28,495 bases of DNA. Source: Ectocarpus siliculosus. Its lineage: Eukaryota > Sar > Phaeophyceae > Ectocarpales > Ectocarpaceae. Below the pieces are notes generated by a model. The model had not been told where the DNA came from. It saw nothing but the letters and a program-made list of their open reading frames with translations, and did not search any database. The position numbers were made by a program, and so were the translations under genes. This document shows positions 1-11,200 of this stretch, in pieces. The stretch covers positions 363,830 to 392,324 of the forward strand of contig FN649726.1 in the NCBI GenBank assembly GCA_000310025.1, read 5' to 3'. The number at the start of each line of letters is the position of its first letter. The first letter of the stretch is position 1.

Positions 1-543
1 GTGAAGACAGCTGCCTTCGCCGGACCGCTGGTGCAGAAAATCACGCGGCGCAAGGAGGGGGGGGGGTACTCTTGTAAACGCATGCCGTAGTTGCTAGACC
101 ATTGTCCTCGCAATGCCGGAACGGAGCGATATGCTGGTTTTCCGTGGGGCTAGGCTGACCGGGGGGGGTAGTTACTATCGTGCGTGGTGGTAAGTAGAGT
201 ACTTCCATTAGACACTCGTTCCCCTGTGCTACAACGAGCACGTCGGGTTTCATGGACCTGACGAGAGCTTTGGGGCAAGGCCGGAGGCAAAGGCCAAAAG
301 CAGCTTGCAACCGACACGCCAAATGCCCTCCAGCGTGGAACAATGTTTACATCTAACCGTCCCGGTGTCTGCACACTACCGGTCCAATTGACGAGGATGG
401 AGGATAGGACAACTTCTTGGCAAAGGCGGGGTGGGCTAGAGTAGCAATCGATTCGGGCTAGCCGAGTACAACACAAACGCCAGCGAGAGCTGTCCCATGA
501 TTGCTGCACCGAGAACGTTCCTCTCCAAAAGCTCCTATCTCAC
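1..543 (-). other. Intron or uncharacterised tail of the kinase gene
   Basis: Reading the minus strand in all frames I see no DFG, no APE and no convincing splice-bounded exon. The stretch therefore looks like intron, with the remaining kinase exons beyond the left edge. It contains one short copy of the dispersed repeat at 66-126. Confidence 0.4.
66..126 (-). repeat. Dispersed repeat family, copy D (diverged)
   Basis: The complement of the same core is recognisable: GTACTC, GCATGCCGTAGT, GACCATTG, CCTCGCA and GGAACGGAG, in order and with correct spacing. Confidence 0.65.
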
Positions 544-600
544 CTTGATATCCTTGTGGATGACATCCGAATCGTGCAAGTGCATCACGGCGCACATAAC
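544..600 (-). CDS. Exon 15, start of the kinase catalytic loop
   Basis: Acceptor CTCGCCAG and donor GTGAGA bound 19 codons (AVMHLHDSDVIHKDIK at the end). HKD replaces HRD, but the catalytic Asp (1314) and the loop Lys (1316) are kept. The next exon, with the metal-binding Asn and DFG, was not found to the left. Confidence 0.85.
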
Positions 601-1575
601 CTGGCGAGCCGAAGAGGAACCAAAACAAGAAAACGAATGAAAAAACACGCCAAACAACAACAACAACAACAACAAAAATCTCGCGTTAACACCCAGAAAC
701 GATGGCGATGGTTGCTTCAATTGTGAGGGCGTCCTACACGCACACCAAAAACAAAAACAAGCAGAGCGTGATGGAAACAGCAGGAAGTCGCGCAAGATGA
801 CACAAAGGGTCGGCGGAAAAGGATGAAACCGCCGAAATTCGTAAAAATGACCACGCGAAAGGTCCTCGCGAAAAGGTGAACCGCTGGATTTCGTGCAGAA
901 GACGATGCAAAGCCAAACCCCACATCGGTCGGAGTGGGGGCAAAGCCAAACCCCACATCGGTCGGAGTGGGGGCAAAGCCAAACCCCACATCGGTCGGAG
1001 TGGGCTTCACTTACCAGCCTCACGAACCAGCTCAACGCCGGTCGAAACGCCGTTTTCGTGCCAGAGTACGGGTAACCCCCCCCTTCATACACAAACTGCT
1101 GTGTCTACACCAATCAAAGGATTGGAACTGCCATGCGGAACCCTGGTTCCAACATATTTAAGTATACCACTTTTTAGGTTAAGCTAGCCTGTGGCCACGG
1201 GAATCGACAGCGTCAACTGGTAGACCAGCAGGGACAGAAGGAGGTACTGGGTGGAGAGATAGGAACGGTATTGAGTGTCAAGACCACACCGGCAACAAAC
1301 GTGGATGCCAAGCACCGGTGAACGCAACGACAAATACCCTTCTCCTCAACCACACGAAGCACGTACTCTGTGGTTGTTCTACGCATACTTCTGTGATCTC
1401 TTCTGATCTGTTGTGGAGAAGTATGAAGTACGACGTCACCTGTCGAAAGGCCTCTTGCAGCTCCCACGGCTGTCTGGGTCGGGCCTGTAACCATTGACGA
1501 AGGTTTCCTTGGGCGCAGTAGGGGAACTTGCCGAGAGAGAGAGAGAGATCGACAGAGAGGCAGATAGGCAGAGAT

Positions 1576-1636
<61 letters not shown>

Positions 1637-2612
1637 GAGGGAGAGAGAGCGGGTGTGCATCGGAAGCTGACCAAGTGGTATTACGACGAAAGAGCGTTGT
1701 AGGAATTGCCAAAACATTTATTTCGTGCCATGTTCTTTTGTTGGAAATCAACAATCAAGCAACATGACAGAGACACTTGCATCTGTTCCGCTACCCCGCC
1801 GCCTACGGTGGATGTCTGGGTCTTTTTAAACGTCTCGGCGCATTCTCTGGGCGAATTCGCTGCAAGCACGAGGGGTTGGCCTGGCCGCACACAGAACGAC
1901 GCACGCCTTTGCGACCCACCATGCCATGACAACGTAGCACGCGCGATATTGATTTGTTCAGCAATCCTTTTCCCCGTCGGACAAAAAAAACAGCTGGTGA
2001 TGAACGACAAGACTAGACTTGGAATGCGCACGTTGTTTGCAAGGCAACACTCCGTGCTCAACTGGACCAAACGGGGGGCTTGGGATGCACGCGGTACTGT
2101 ACCCCTACGCGCCTCCAAAACCACCCGCCTTCAACCAACCTTCCACCATGATGTGGTAGTGGTCTTTTAGCGGTACCCACACCAACAAGCAGACGGACCC
2201 TTCCCTTCATCACGTTTTTTTTTTTTACCGATTGTCGTGTGTGTTTATTTCATTTTTTCAACACCGATGGTGCCCACATTTAAACAGACACAGCATTCAC
2301 ATTCGATGAACGGGGGGTTGGTTTGAGATGAAAAACGCCGCCGGACTGCTGTCTCCGCTATGCCACCCTATCAGCGGTAACAGGACAACTATGGTCTCGT
2401 CTATCCTCTAGAATGCAGCGCGGAAAGCACGAAATTAACGAAAAAACAACATGACATCGACGACAACGCACCCATAAGAAACAAGAATATTTACCTCACG
2501 ATGCACACACCCATCCATGGCACAACTCTCTCAGTCTCACCTCGATGTAGAGCATCGGGATAGCGTTGTCAGCCCTCACTCTCTCTGTCTCTCTCTGTCT
2601 CTCTCCTCTCTG

Positions 2613-2652
<40 letters not shown>

Positions 2653-5214
2653 CTCACCTCTATGTAGACCACCGGGCTAGGGCAGCCTCTCTCGCTGTCT
2701 CTCAGTCTCACCTCCATGTAGAACATGGGGATAGGATTGTCGGCACAACTCCTCTCACTCTCACCTCGATGTAGAGCATGGGGATAGGGTTCTCATTTCC
2801 ACCGTCATCCTCGACGATTGCCCCCGCCCTGATTATGGCCCCATGTCGAACCCGGTCCAAAATGTGCAGCTCCCGCTCTAGGCTGCGTCTCTGGAGGGCG
2901 TTCACCTGCAAAAAAACATCATGGTTCAACCGTAACAAAAAAAAAAAAAACACGACAAAATAGCACTGATCGGTCGGTACTCATTTCCTTCATTCTAGAA
3001 CGTAGACTGTACTGTTCTCAAGTAGAAGCGCGGTGTTGTCTACATCATCTTCGTGCTACATGAGCAAACATCGACGTGTTGATGCCAGGCCAGACACGGG
3101 ACCAGGAGCCTTCCTTGCTACCCTTGTTCACAAGAAAGTTAGCGATTTGCGTCGCTTGTCGGTCCAGGGCGCAGCTACCAAAACGCCAAGAAAGTTAACG
3201 ATTTGCGTCGCTTGTCGGTCCTCGGCACAGCTACCAAAACGCCAAGAAAGTTAACGATTTGCGTCGCTTGTCGGTCCTCGGCACAGCTACCAAAACGCCA
3301 TGAAAGTTAGCGATTTGCGTCGCTTGTCGGTCCTCGGCACAGCTACCAAAACGCCATGAAAGTTAGCGATTTGCGTCGCTTGTCGGTCCTCGGCACAGCT
3401 ACCAAAACGCCATGAAAGTTAGCTATTTGCGTCGCTTGTCGGTCCTCGACAAAGCTATCAAAACTCGCGATCCCGTGGTCCCTACTTGGTGCTCCGCCCT
3501 AACGGGTGGTGCGAGAAGAAGACCGCACATAGGCTCTCTCTCGGCACGACAGTCGGCAGTCTACGGCGAACCCCCACAGAGGGGTAACGCCTGCAACCGT
3601 GGTAGAGAGGCGTGACGATTGATACCAGCACCAGGGGATATAGCCCTCAACCACAACGGTTTCACCATGAACGAATACCATAAGAACGGTAAAACTGATC
3701 GTGCTTACTATTATACAGTAAAAATATCACTCCAAAACAATTACTTCTTCTTTGCAGAGCGATGTTGTCTACATCATCTTCGCAATGTACTACATACATA
3801 CATGACACACGAAACTGGTGGGTGGCCAACAGCTGTTTTTCAAGGACGACGGAAAGTAAGCATACAGGTGTCTTCCAAATAAAGTGAAAACAAATACTCA
3901 ATTAAATTGAACACGTATTTAACATTTCTTGTGTCCCCAAACCTCCAAAAATATTTGATTAAATTAGAAATACGAAATGCTTCGAAGTACACTTATACCT
4001 ACCTCCTTCGAAAAAAAAAAGGAACGGAAATAAAAAAAAAATACTTGCCAGGGCGTATCCCTTGAGGACGACGGTTTCGTCGTCGTACTCCGCCAGGAAG
4101 ATGCGATGCCGGCCCTGACCCCCCCCCGTGGAGCCCTCGTCCTCCATGGCCCTCACGGCCTCGTACTCCTTCAGCCGCCGGAGGGGGAGGTCGATCTCCG
4201 CTATGCTTACATCTTGCACCACCTGCTTATGTTTTTCGTTACCCATCATGAAAAACACACACGGGGTTCCAGGTCATGACCTGCAGAAGTGTTTCATGTT
4301 CTTGGCCGTGGCGTTGAGACTCGCGTCTTCCCCTTTACATTCATCCGCCGATTGGCACGGCCGATGCCAAGCAACGAAACGCACACACAGCCTCCCCCAT
4401 GACGCCCCCCCACGGGGTTCCAGATCATGGAAGCCTTAAGCAGCGTTTTCTGTTTTCAGCCGAGCGAAGACCGACATTTTTCGTTGATTAGCCGGTCAGT
4501 GCGGCCTTTGCCCTGCATCCCGAACGATAATGTCAGTCGCGGCCAAAAACCAACAACACCATTTTTCGCGGATAGGAAAATCGCGGGACACGACTCGATG
4601 TTATCCGTGTAATCCCTTCCTCAGAACGGACCGCATGGTTGCTTTCCTCCCGGCCCCTTTCCTCTCTCACGTCGCAATATTCCGCGAGGAGCTCTCAATA
4701 TTTTTTCGAGGTGCACCCGCGAAAAAGAGCCATTCCAGAACTATGTACAACAGTTGTTAGCCCGGTGTGTGTAATCAGCTGGTTGGTGTAATCACATCAT
4801 TTTATTTACTTTTTCTGTTTGAAGAAAGCCTAACAACCTGCTCTTTTCGTTCCAGTGAACTCGCTCCGGAGGGAACGCCGGAGAGCTCCCGGTTTAAAAT
4901 GGCCTAGTAATCACGGTTCAACGATGAATGTTAATGTTTTTATCCAATGAACGACAAGCCAAGAGACATCGGGTAGAGGTGTTGAGGACGCGATGCTTAA
5001 AACAGCGACACACACGCACCTACGCCCCACCCACCTTCTGCCTCCCGATCAAGGGATTGAGCGCCTCAGGGAGGTCCAGAGCAATCTCCGGAGATAGACC
5101 GTGCGCCAGGGCCGCCGCATTCGCCGCTGCTTTCCTTCCCGCCCGTCTCGCGCGCCGTGCAGCCTTCTCGGCGGAGGTCAAGGCCGCCTGGCATCGTCGT
5201 CATCGTCGTCGTCC

Positions 5215-5267
<53 letters not shown>

Positions 5268-8200
5268 ATTGTTGATGTTATTGGTGTAGTTGTTGCTTTG
5301 TATTGTTGATGATGTCGTTGTTGTGGTCGTTGTTGTGGTTGTTGTTGTTGTTGTTGTTGTTGACATTGTTGTTGACATTGTTGTTGACATTGTTGGTGTA
5401 GTTGTTGCTGTTGTTGTTGTTGATGATAATGTTGATGTTGATGTTAATGTTGGTGGTGGTGTTGTGGAGGCGGCGTTATTGTTCTCGCTGACTAGACTAT
5501 AGCGTAGTTGCGGGCGTGGTTGTTGTCCGTGCAGTTACTGTTACCGTCGTCTTCCCCCTGTACGGCACCACAAACGTTATAACGTTTCGCCAATCACAAT
5601 CTCCCAAGTCGCCAAACGACGACACACTTAAACCACGTTCTCGCCGATTCACAAAACACGCCGGCTTTAAAATTCACGTATGAAACCTGATGCGCACGTA
5701 CATCGTACAGTAAACTTATTTCCACCCGTAATACTACACGCAACCTTCATCGTTCCAAACCTGAAGCGGTTCGAGCTCGTCAGTGTTGCTCGCACCGATT
5801 CCCAACACGCGCCGGCTTCTACGTTCACGTAGGGAAAATATCGTGCACAAAATTCGTTGCCACAGAGAAAAAAATCACTCCACGAAACTTTCATCGGTCC
5901 CAAACCTGAAGCGGTTCGAGCTCGTCGGCTTTGGCGCCCCTCCTTCGCCTTTTGTCCAAGGCCCCTTCACAGTCGGTCACCACATCCTCCTGGTCGAGCA
6001 CGCTGTTGATTGACCCATCCATTTGTTTTGGGGCACAGACGGGGGGGAGTTGGACGTGCTAGATCAAGGCTTCTATCTCAAAGTCAGCGATTCCTGAGCG
6101 CCCTTGCCCCCCGTCTGAAGCCCTGCTACAATAGTCCGGTCCCACTTGTCCCGGTCGCTGCAGAGAAACACAATCTACCCCTGTTCACCCTCCGCTTCGC
6201 CCACTCCTTCAACGTTCCGTGTCAACCAAACCTCATGCTATGCTGTACAGCCGTAAGTAGATCGACAATGGCTAGCCACTTCATTCATCCTGTCATGTGC
6301 CTGGCATGCAGTGTCAGAAATGTCTTTCGCATGAAAAGGGGCAGGTGTTCTATCACGGGAAATGCTGTGTAAATACGTAAATGCACACATTCCCTCTGTC
6401 CGGCCTTGTCTACCCCGGCGGCGGGCTCACCTGTTTCTCAGCTCCTCGACTTTGGCCTTGAGGGCCAGACCCTTAGCGGCAAGGCCTTCCGCGTCCACAA
6501 GCTCGCCCACTGTCCCCGCCCAAGCGCTGGCTTCCTCTGCCATGATGGAAGCTTCGGCGGAATCGCGGCCGGCTTCGGCTAGCGCCTAGCAGGCCAATGA
6601 AAACACGATATTCAACAATTCGGCACAATACTGATTGGTCACCTGCGTAAGCGGCATAGATAGCGCCAAGGGACTTCGCTGGACGTACACCGGACAGCCG
6701 TCTCTACGTATAGTGGTATGAGACACCATGAACATTCCATCTGTCTCACGCGCTTTCACCTGCCATATATACAGGGCGAAACCCCTTATTCACCCAGGGT
6801 AATACAGGGATCGCTACCGAAAAACTACCAAGTCACACTTTCAAGACTAAACAAACGACCTAGAAAAACGAGCCATACCCCCCTGGGGTCGCACTATGCC
6901 ATGCCTAGAGGCACATCGCGGGGAAAAGGGAGTTGGGCCCTGAGCTTTTAAGCTTGGCAAGAGCCTACACACCCTTTTCCTGCCTTTCATATCCGTGGAT
7001 CTCCGCAACACCGCGCTCGAAATTCCGGAGAAAACACCAACCCCAAACGGCAAGCCACCCCAACACACCTGAGATAGGTAGTCGTGCCCCTTGAGTATCA
7101 GAGCATTCCCGAGCGCGCACGCCTCCCTGTACATCTCGGGGGTCCGGTGTATCTCCTCATCTGCTGCACGGTGGGCCTTGAAGCGCTCCCGCTTGACCCG
7201 GCTTTCGAGCACGTCCGACTCTCGAGACAGCTCCAGCATCGCCCTCACCCCATCCTCCTCGCTCGACGACCCCGCGACCTCGAACCCGCTTTCGCCGCTT
7301 GGGCCCGGGCAAGACGGCGACGGCAAATCGCCGTGCGCCTCGACTCCTACCGCTGCGGGATGGTTTTCCATCGGAGCAGCAGCCATCAAGCCGGCTTCGC
7401 TGCCGCCTGCGGGCAGCGGCGGCGGCGGCGGCGGCGGCGCGACATTGAACATCCACCCCGCCAGCCGCGAGAGCGCCGCCGAGTGCTGCTCCATGGCGTC
7501 TCGGAGTTCCGACACCGCCTCGTCGGTGTCCCGCCGGTCGCCGTCGCCGTCCACGGAGGCGAGCCTCGCCAGGTGCCCGAAAGAGTCAGCCGTGCTTGCT
7601 TCGCCGGCGGCGGCGGCGGCGGCGGAAACGGCGGCCGCCTCCGCACCCGCGGCTGCCGCCCTGACGGGTCCAACCTCATCGCCATCCAAGAAGGAGCCTC
7701 GCCGCCGCATGCGCGTCAGCTCCAGCCGCGACAGCACCCACTCTGGCGCCGCGGCGTCACCGCCGCCGCCGCCATCATGCTCGGACGGAAACAAGCCTCC
7801 GCCGCCGCCGCCGCCTGCTGTTCTCGTCGATGCCGTCGCTTCCCCTCCCCCTCCTCCTCCTCCTGCACCGGCGCTGCCGCCGCCCTCGGTGACGGGGTTA
7901 AGGCCGTCGTTGCCGTCGTCTCCTTCGTCATCGTCGTCGTCGTCATCATGGCTCGAGTGCTGCCGACTCTGCCCGCGGATGAGCGCCCACACGCGGCCGC
8001 CGGCGGTCCGGGCGCGGCGCTCCACTTCCCGCATCGCCGAGTCCACGTTGGAGTGGTTCGACTGCCGTTCGTTTGCGCGAGGGGGTAAAGCGCATGGGAC
8101 AAGGGAGGGGTACCGGAGTACACGTTGGAGTGGTTCGACTGCCGTGCGATTGCACGAGGGGTAGCGCGGATGGGACAGGAGTACGACCTCGTTTGCTTGT

Positions 8201-11200
8201 CTTTGTGGCGAGTGTTACTGCTGACATCACTTATCCTGCATCGACGAACACAAGCTGCGCACAAATGGTATTGGAGGGGCTAGGCTCTGGCGATAATTTT
8301 CGGCGATGAATGCCACAGCGCCACGTCGCAGCAACCACAGCTACAGCAGCACCAGCACCAGCAAACGCGAAGCACAACACACCATCCCGCCGCCTCGCTT
8401 GCTTCTCCTACCTGCTGCGCCTCCGAAATCTCCTGCAAACGCTTCGCCATCCTCTCGGCGTCTGCTCGAGCCGCCGGCGCGAGCACCGCCCTCCGCTCCA
8501 CCAGCGGCGCCACCCGCGCTCTCGTCTCTTCCGCATGCCCCCCTTCTCCGCCCCCGCGCACTAGCCGCCTGATCTCCCTCTGAAGGCCCTCGATCTCGGC
8601 CCTCGCTTCCACCACCCGCTGACGAAGGCCACCGGCTTGTCCCCCGCTCTTCTCGTCGTCTCCGGTCGATTCCGCGGCGGCGGCTAGCCCTAACCCCGAC
8701 GCTCCGCTAGACCCGTTCTCGTCGACGGAGGAGGCCACCTCTTCCCCGCTCTCTTTGCCTTCCTCCTCGTCCTCGTCCTCGTCCTCCTTTTGCTTCGCCT
8801 CAGAGCCGGCCTCCGCTCCCGACCGTAGCCGCTGTCTCCCCCCGGGCGGCGAGCATCCCGCCGTGAAGTGGACCGCTCTAGTAGCTGGACAGCTTACTTG
8901 CGCCGTCACCGCCTTTCCCGACACCGCGGCGGCGGCGGCGGCGGCGGCGGCGGCCACCCCCTCACCGAGAAACGCGCTGTGCACAGCGGACGTGACAACG
9001 GAGGCGAGGGAGCGCGTGTCCGCCCTCACCCGGTCCAGCAGCACGCGGCCCGCCGAGAGCTTCGCGAGGCGCTCCGTGAGCGCCAGCGTGCTGACCGTCA
9101 CCCCAGCGTTTTCCGCCGCCGACCCGTTGACACCGATACCGCCGGCGGCGGCGGATTCCGCCGCATCGCCTCTTGCCATGGCGTGGAGGGCGGTCTCCGA
9201 CGGAGGACGGTCGTCTCCAAACCATCCCCAGAGATCATCCTCCATCGACTGGTGTCTGGAGGCGCGGCTGCTCGGGCGGCGAGAAAGAGCCGCGCCGCTC
9301 CCGCCGCCGCCGCCACCGCCGCCCTCGGCGTACCCGAAGGAGGTGGCGCTGCCCCTCCCTCCCCCGCCGCCGTAGCTTGGCCTCCGCAACGCGGCCCCGC
9401 CACCCACGACGAGAGTACCGTTGTTGAGTATCGCACCGGGGGTATCGCTGCCGATGGCGGCAACAGGGGGGGGAGGAAACAGCAGTGCGGTAGCGCCGTG
9501 ACTGCGGGTCGAGGAACCCGCGTCGTCGCTGGCTCCCGTAGACGTTGTGCTGGCCCCTTGCTCACGCAAAGCACCCGCCGTGAGTTGTGCGGATGATGCG
9601 CCTCTGGGGGGAAATATGGAACGTTCCATTTCCGTCCCGTAACAAGGACGCGTGGGGGAGGGGAGGATGTTGACAACATACTGTGCAAACGTGCAGGAAA
9701 ATCGATGCAACGCTGCCGACACGTCGTCGAGCGAGCAGCGTCGCCCTTTTGTGGAGCAGAAAATGAGGCCGCGTGTCGCGTGCTGATCCGTACCAGCACA
9801 CACGCCGACCAATAGAAGCTGGACGAAAGGAGCACCCACCATCACCCACACTCCGCGCTTGTCCTTGCACCAAGAACAACACTCCCACCGCCCGACACCA
9901 CCACCGCCCCCAAAGAAAAGCTCGATTGTCATACAACACCGAACAACAGACGCGGCAGGCAGCAACGGAAAATCGCAACGATCGGTTTCAACTCACGCTA
10001 GGCAGTCGTTCATGAACTCCGTCCCCTCAGAAACTCCGCCGAGAACGAGCACTCTCCGCTGGTGGCAAACCGCGGCGTGACCCTGCCTCGCCACACGGAC
10101 ATCCTCCTGCGACAAGACGCACACAACACAACACAGCAGTGTCTTCAGTCCCGGGAATAGCCTAGCCTCCCCCATGACCCCTCCTCACGGTGCCCCCTCA
10201 GGCCGTGGCCATTAGGAGCGTCTTCCGCTGTTAGCCGAAGTGGGACTGACGTCTTGTCGTTGGTCAGCCGGATAGCATGGTCGATTCCAAGTAACGAATA
10301 CACGTGCGCGTTTTCTTTATTCGTTTTCTTGTATTGTTTGGTTAACTGTCACCCGAAAACTGACGCCTTTTCGCCGGCAAAGCTGCTTCTTCGCGCGGTC
10401 TTATTTAGCGAAGGAGCCACACATGCACTAAGCACCGACAGACCTCCTTCCAGCCCTGAAGCGAGCCAGCATGACGGACTTTGAAACAGACATGATGGGC
10501 CTCACACTTGACAGCGTGGGCTTACCAAGCATGTCGGCCACTCTTGCACACAACCCGGCGCAAACATTACTGTATGATTGTTCCTCTAGCGCCAGTGTAA
10601 TTACGCCTCGAGAACACAAACAACCCTTCCAGGAACAAAAAAAAATCTACGTCGAGCCAAACGCCCACATCTCTCTCTCTCTCTTTCACCCCCTTCATAC
10701 GACTCGCCGAATACCTCACGGTGCTTCGCGCTTGGTGATGTGAGAGCCTGGTCCGGTGAGAACCCGGCATGCTCCGTCCCGGCTTTGTAGGGATGCGAGG
10801 TCAACGGTCCAACGACTGCGGCATGCACGACCATGAGTACACCCCCCCCCCCTCCCCCCCCCAGCCTCACCTCGATCCTCGTCCAGTGTGCCCCGTCTTC
10901 GGAGCGCCAGACGTCTTTCAGCTTGCCGTTGCTGCCCTCGCCCCCAATCACGTACAGGGAGTTCTCGAAACAGATGGAGGCGTGTCCGCTGCGGGGGCTC
11001 CACTGACATTCGTGGGTCACGAGGTTCCAATCCCTGCAGATGCGAGGCCAACGAGGAGAGAGCACTTGTGTTAGCGCAGCCAATGAAAATTCGTATTTAG
11101 TATTTGCTTTGGGGTAGTTTTCTGCCAGGAGAGAGCACCGGCTACAGCTGGCGAGATGCAAAGGGGGCATCGGGAGACAACAGCAGCAGCAGCAGCAGCA

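Noticed and set aside
201-265. Minus-strand peptide SMKPDVLVVAQGNE, which could look like the kinase loop after HKDIK.
   Set aside because: The following residues do not match a kinase activation segment, no DFG appears and the splice phase is not convincing.
876-1187. Plus-strand ORFs containing an 11-residue repeat.
   Set aside because: The 33-bp repeat is a multiple of three and opens all frames. The region is an intron of the minus-strand kinase gene.
1213-1754. Long Ser/Leu-rich minus-strand ORFs over the GA microsatellite.
   Set aside because: They are translations of a dinucleotide repeat within an intron.
3134-3465. Regular 56-bp repeats considered as a CRISPR-like array.
   Set aside because: The copies abut with no unique spacers and lie in a eukaryotic intron.
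5178-5390. Minus-strand ORF with long Asn, Thr and Asp runs.
   Set aside because: It is the microsatellite read as codons and is out of frame with exon 11.
8832-8897. A 66-nt stretch in exon 7 on the minus strand bounded by GTAAGC and ACAG, which might be an intron.
   Set aside because: Its length is a multiple of three and the frame is open through it, so nothing requires removal. It may still be an optional intron.
7084-9596. Long ORFs on the plus strand and in other minus frames over exons 7 and 8.
   Set aside because: GC-rich triplet runs keep several frames open. Only one minus frame links in phase to exons on both sides.
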